22,099 nt of DNA from JAWWAH01 sp033721415 (lineage in GTDB: Bacteria; Patescibacteriota; Minisyncoccia; Spechtbacterales; 2-12-FULL-38-22), in assembly GCA_033721415.1 (NCBI GenBank), contig JAWWAH010000015.1, positions 1 through 22,099 on the forward strand, given 5' to 3'. The stretch's first letter is position 1; the number at the start of each line of letters is the position of its first letter. Shown in pieces: positions 20,873 through 22,099 of the stretch. The notes under the pieces are model-generated. The model saw only the letters and a list, made by a program, of their open reading frames with translations, made no database searches and was not told where the DNA came from. The translations under genes and the position numbers were made by a program.

Positions 20873-20897
20873 AAAAAAGCCCCGAGCACTCGGGACT
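20873..20897 (-). terminator. Intrinsic terminator of ftsZ
   Basis: Read leftward, AGTCCCGAG pairs with CTCGGGGCT (20897-20889 with 20886-20878, one G-U), followed by a run of U residues. It lies 27 bases after the ftsZ stop and separates ftsZ from the nrdJ control region. Confidence 0.88.
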
Positions 20898-20923
20898 TTT
20901 TAATGCAAATGAAAATAGGCAAA

Positions 20924-22099
20924 TTATTTCATTTTGTTCCTAATGAATGCTGGGATATCCCAATCTTCCTTATCTTCTTCTTGTGAAGATTCCGTATCTT
21001 TTGTTTTCCCATTAGAGTTGCTTGATCCGTTGTTTCCGTTGGTGGACCTATCAGAGTAGAAATTACTTTTTTCTTCTTTTTTAAATTTAACTTTCTTAGG
21101 CGCGCTTTTTTCATTATTGCTTTCACTCTTCTTTGAAGACCCGAAGTCTAGTTCTTCAGTTGTATTTACTGGCATATCTGAAAATCCTGTTGCAATAACT
21201 GTTACCTTAATTGCTCCCTTCTTAATCTTATCGTCAACTACTGCTCCAAAAATAACCTTTGCATCAGGATTAATTGAATCAGTGATTATTTTCGCAGCGT
21301 CATTTATTTCGCTCATAGCAAGATCATCTCCTCCAGCTACACTGAATAGAACTCCTCGAGCTCCATCAATTGCTACATCTAGAAGAGGAGAATTAATAGC
21401 AGCTCTTGCGGCTTCCATGGATCGTTCCTCGCCCGTTGACTGACCAATTCCCATCATAGCGCTTCCTGCGTCTTTCATTATTGCGCGAATATCAGCGAAG
21501 TCCACGTTTACAATACCAGGTTGTACAACTAAATCAGAAATCCCCTGTACCCCTTGTCTCAGAACATCGTCAACTTCTTGAAATGCATTGAGCAGTGATG
21601 TTTTTCTATCTATTATCTGAAGAAGTCTATCATTATGAGTAACAATAAGCGTGTCTACGTTATCCTTTAGATTTCCTAGGCCTTCTTCTGCTATGCGACC
21701 TCTTTGAGCTCCCTCAAATGTAAACGGTAATGTTACTACCGCTACAGTAAGTGCACCGGAATTCTTTGCAGCTTCAGCTATAATAGGGCCTGCGCCTGTT
21801 CCAGTACCTCCTCCAAGACCAAATGTAACAAATACCATATCGGAGCCTTTAACTGCATCTTGTATCTCGTCTAGGTTTTCTTCTGCGGCTTGGCGACCTA
21901 TCTCTGGATTCATACCAGCTCCTAGGCCTCTTGTTAGGTTTTTGCCTATGTTAATCTTTGTAGGTGCATTAGAGAAATGCAAATCTTGGGCATCAGTATT
22001 AATTGCCACGAATTCTACTCCTTCTATCTTGGAGTCGATCATTCTAGATATGGCATTACAGCCTGAACCCCCTACGCCAACAACTTTTATTTTTGCAAA
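20924..22099 (-). CDS. ftsZ: Cell division GTPase FtsZ, N-terminus outside the window
   Basis: 391 codons are visible; the gene continues past base 22099, so only the first few residues are missing. The fragment opens FAKIKVVGVGGSGCNAISRM, the conserved nucleotide-binding strand of FtsZ. The tubulin signature GGGTGTGAGP follows, then NVDTLIVTHNDRL and VNVDFADIRAIMKDAGSAMMGIG. After a Ser/Asn/Gly/Lys-rich linker (about 70 residues) the protein ends in WDIPAFIRNKMK, the C-terminal peptide that binds membrane tethers such as FtsA or SepF. It is therefore a complete, functional divisome protein that polymerises into the Z-ring. It is followed by a good terminator. Usual partners (ftsA, sepF) are not in view. 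Confidence 0.97.
   Translation of the reverse strand, partial: FAKIKVVGVGGSGCNAISRMIDSKIEGVEFVAINTDAQDLHFSNAPTKINIGKNLTRGLGAGMNPEIGRQAAEENLDEIQDAVKGSDMVFVTFGLGGGTGTGAGPIIAEAAKNSGALTVAVVTLPFTFEGAQRGRIAEEGLGNLKDNVDTLIVTHNDRLLQIIDRKTSLLNAFQEVDDVLRQGVQGISDLVVQPGIVNVDFADIRAIMKDAGSAMMGIGQSTGEERSMEAARAAINSPLLDVAIDGARGVLFSVAGGDDLAMSEINDAAKIITDSINPDAKVIFGAVVDDKIKKGAIKVTVIATGFSDMPVNTTEELDFGSSKKSESNNEKSAPKKVKFKKEEKSNFYSDRSTNGNNGSSNSNGKTKDTESSQEEDKEDWDIPAFIRNKMK

Noticed and set aside
20756..20880. AT-rich stretch with DnaA-box-like sites as a replication origin
   Set aside because: Only one perfect and one mismatched box, no dnaA, dnaN or rpmH nearby, and a promoter/leader explanation accounts for the region.
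1..22099. tRNA, rRNA, CRISPR array, transposase or phage genes
   Set aside because: Looked for on both strands; no cloverleaf with a GTTCRA loop, no regularly spaced repeats and no integrase or transposase motifs were found.

Overview
The window looks like a chromosomal segment of a Candidate Phyla Radiation / Patescibacteria genome, most likely of the Parcubacteria type (inference). The DNA is AT-rich and densely packed. TGA is used as a stop (5635-5637), so the code is standard. Genes are short and many lack a Shine-Dalgarno sequence. The gene set fits that group: an adenosylcobalamin-type monomeric ribonucleotide reductase, an archaeal-looking UMP kinase, an insert-bearing nucleoside diphosphate kinase, a ComEC split into two genes, a DUF5667-like protein next to an ECF sigma factor, and several small membrane proteins. 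No tRNA, rRNA, CRISPR array, IS element or prophage gene is visible.

Layout. 1-1521: a truncated Glu/Gln-rich gene and a GH63/trehalase-like glycoside hydrolase, both leftward. 1687-2991: a rightward Glu/Leu/Phe/Val dehydrogenase. 3068-5886: a leftward operon of a small membrane protein, a bacterial PH-domain protein, a CPA2-type cation/proton antiporter and a CAP-domain protein. 6033-7889: a rightward ECF sigma factor with its probable membrane partner. 7963-10025: a leftward accessory cluster of a LOG-family Rossmann protein, a macro-domain-like protein lying between two paralogous 63-residue membrane peptides, and a protein with repeated zinc-finger modules. 10026-10383: no protein gene, but a complete small-RNA transcription unit on the + strand. 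10384-14125, leftward: a deoxyribosyltransferase-like/guanylate-kinase-like fusion, GDPD, a secreted subtilisin, and UMP kinase. 14126-14433: a promoter and structured leader RNA for the UMP kinase. 14434-18162: a leftward operon of split comEC, ndk and fpg. 18253-20574: class II ribonucleotide reductase, with a four-hairpin leader and DnaA-box-like sites at 20575-20852. 20924-22099: ftsZ, missing its N-terminus.

How the parts connect. Nucleotide supply dominates the right half: UMP kinase, NDP kinase, ribonucleotide reductase, the GMK-like fusion, and uptake through ComEC. Two of these genes, UMP kinase and ribonucleotide reductase, have long structured leaders that look regulatory. The most promising undescribed material is RNA: the independent small RNA at 10143-10334, the UMP-kinase leader at 14126-14334 with a hairpin just before the start codon, and the reductase leader at 20575-20749. 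Next is the macro / twin membrane peptide / zinc-module / LOG cluster.
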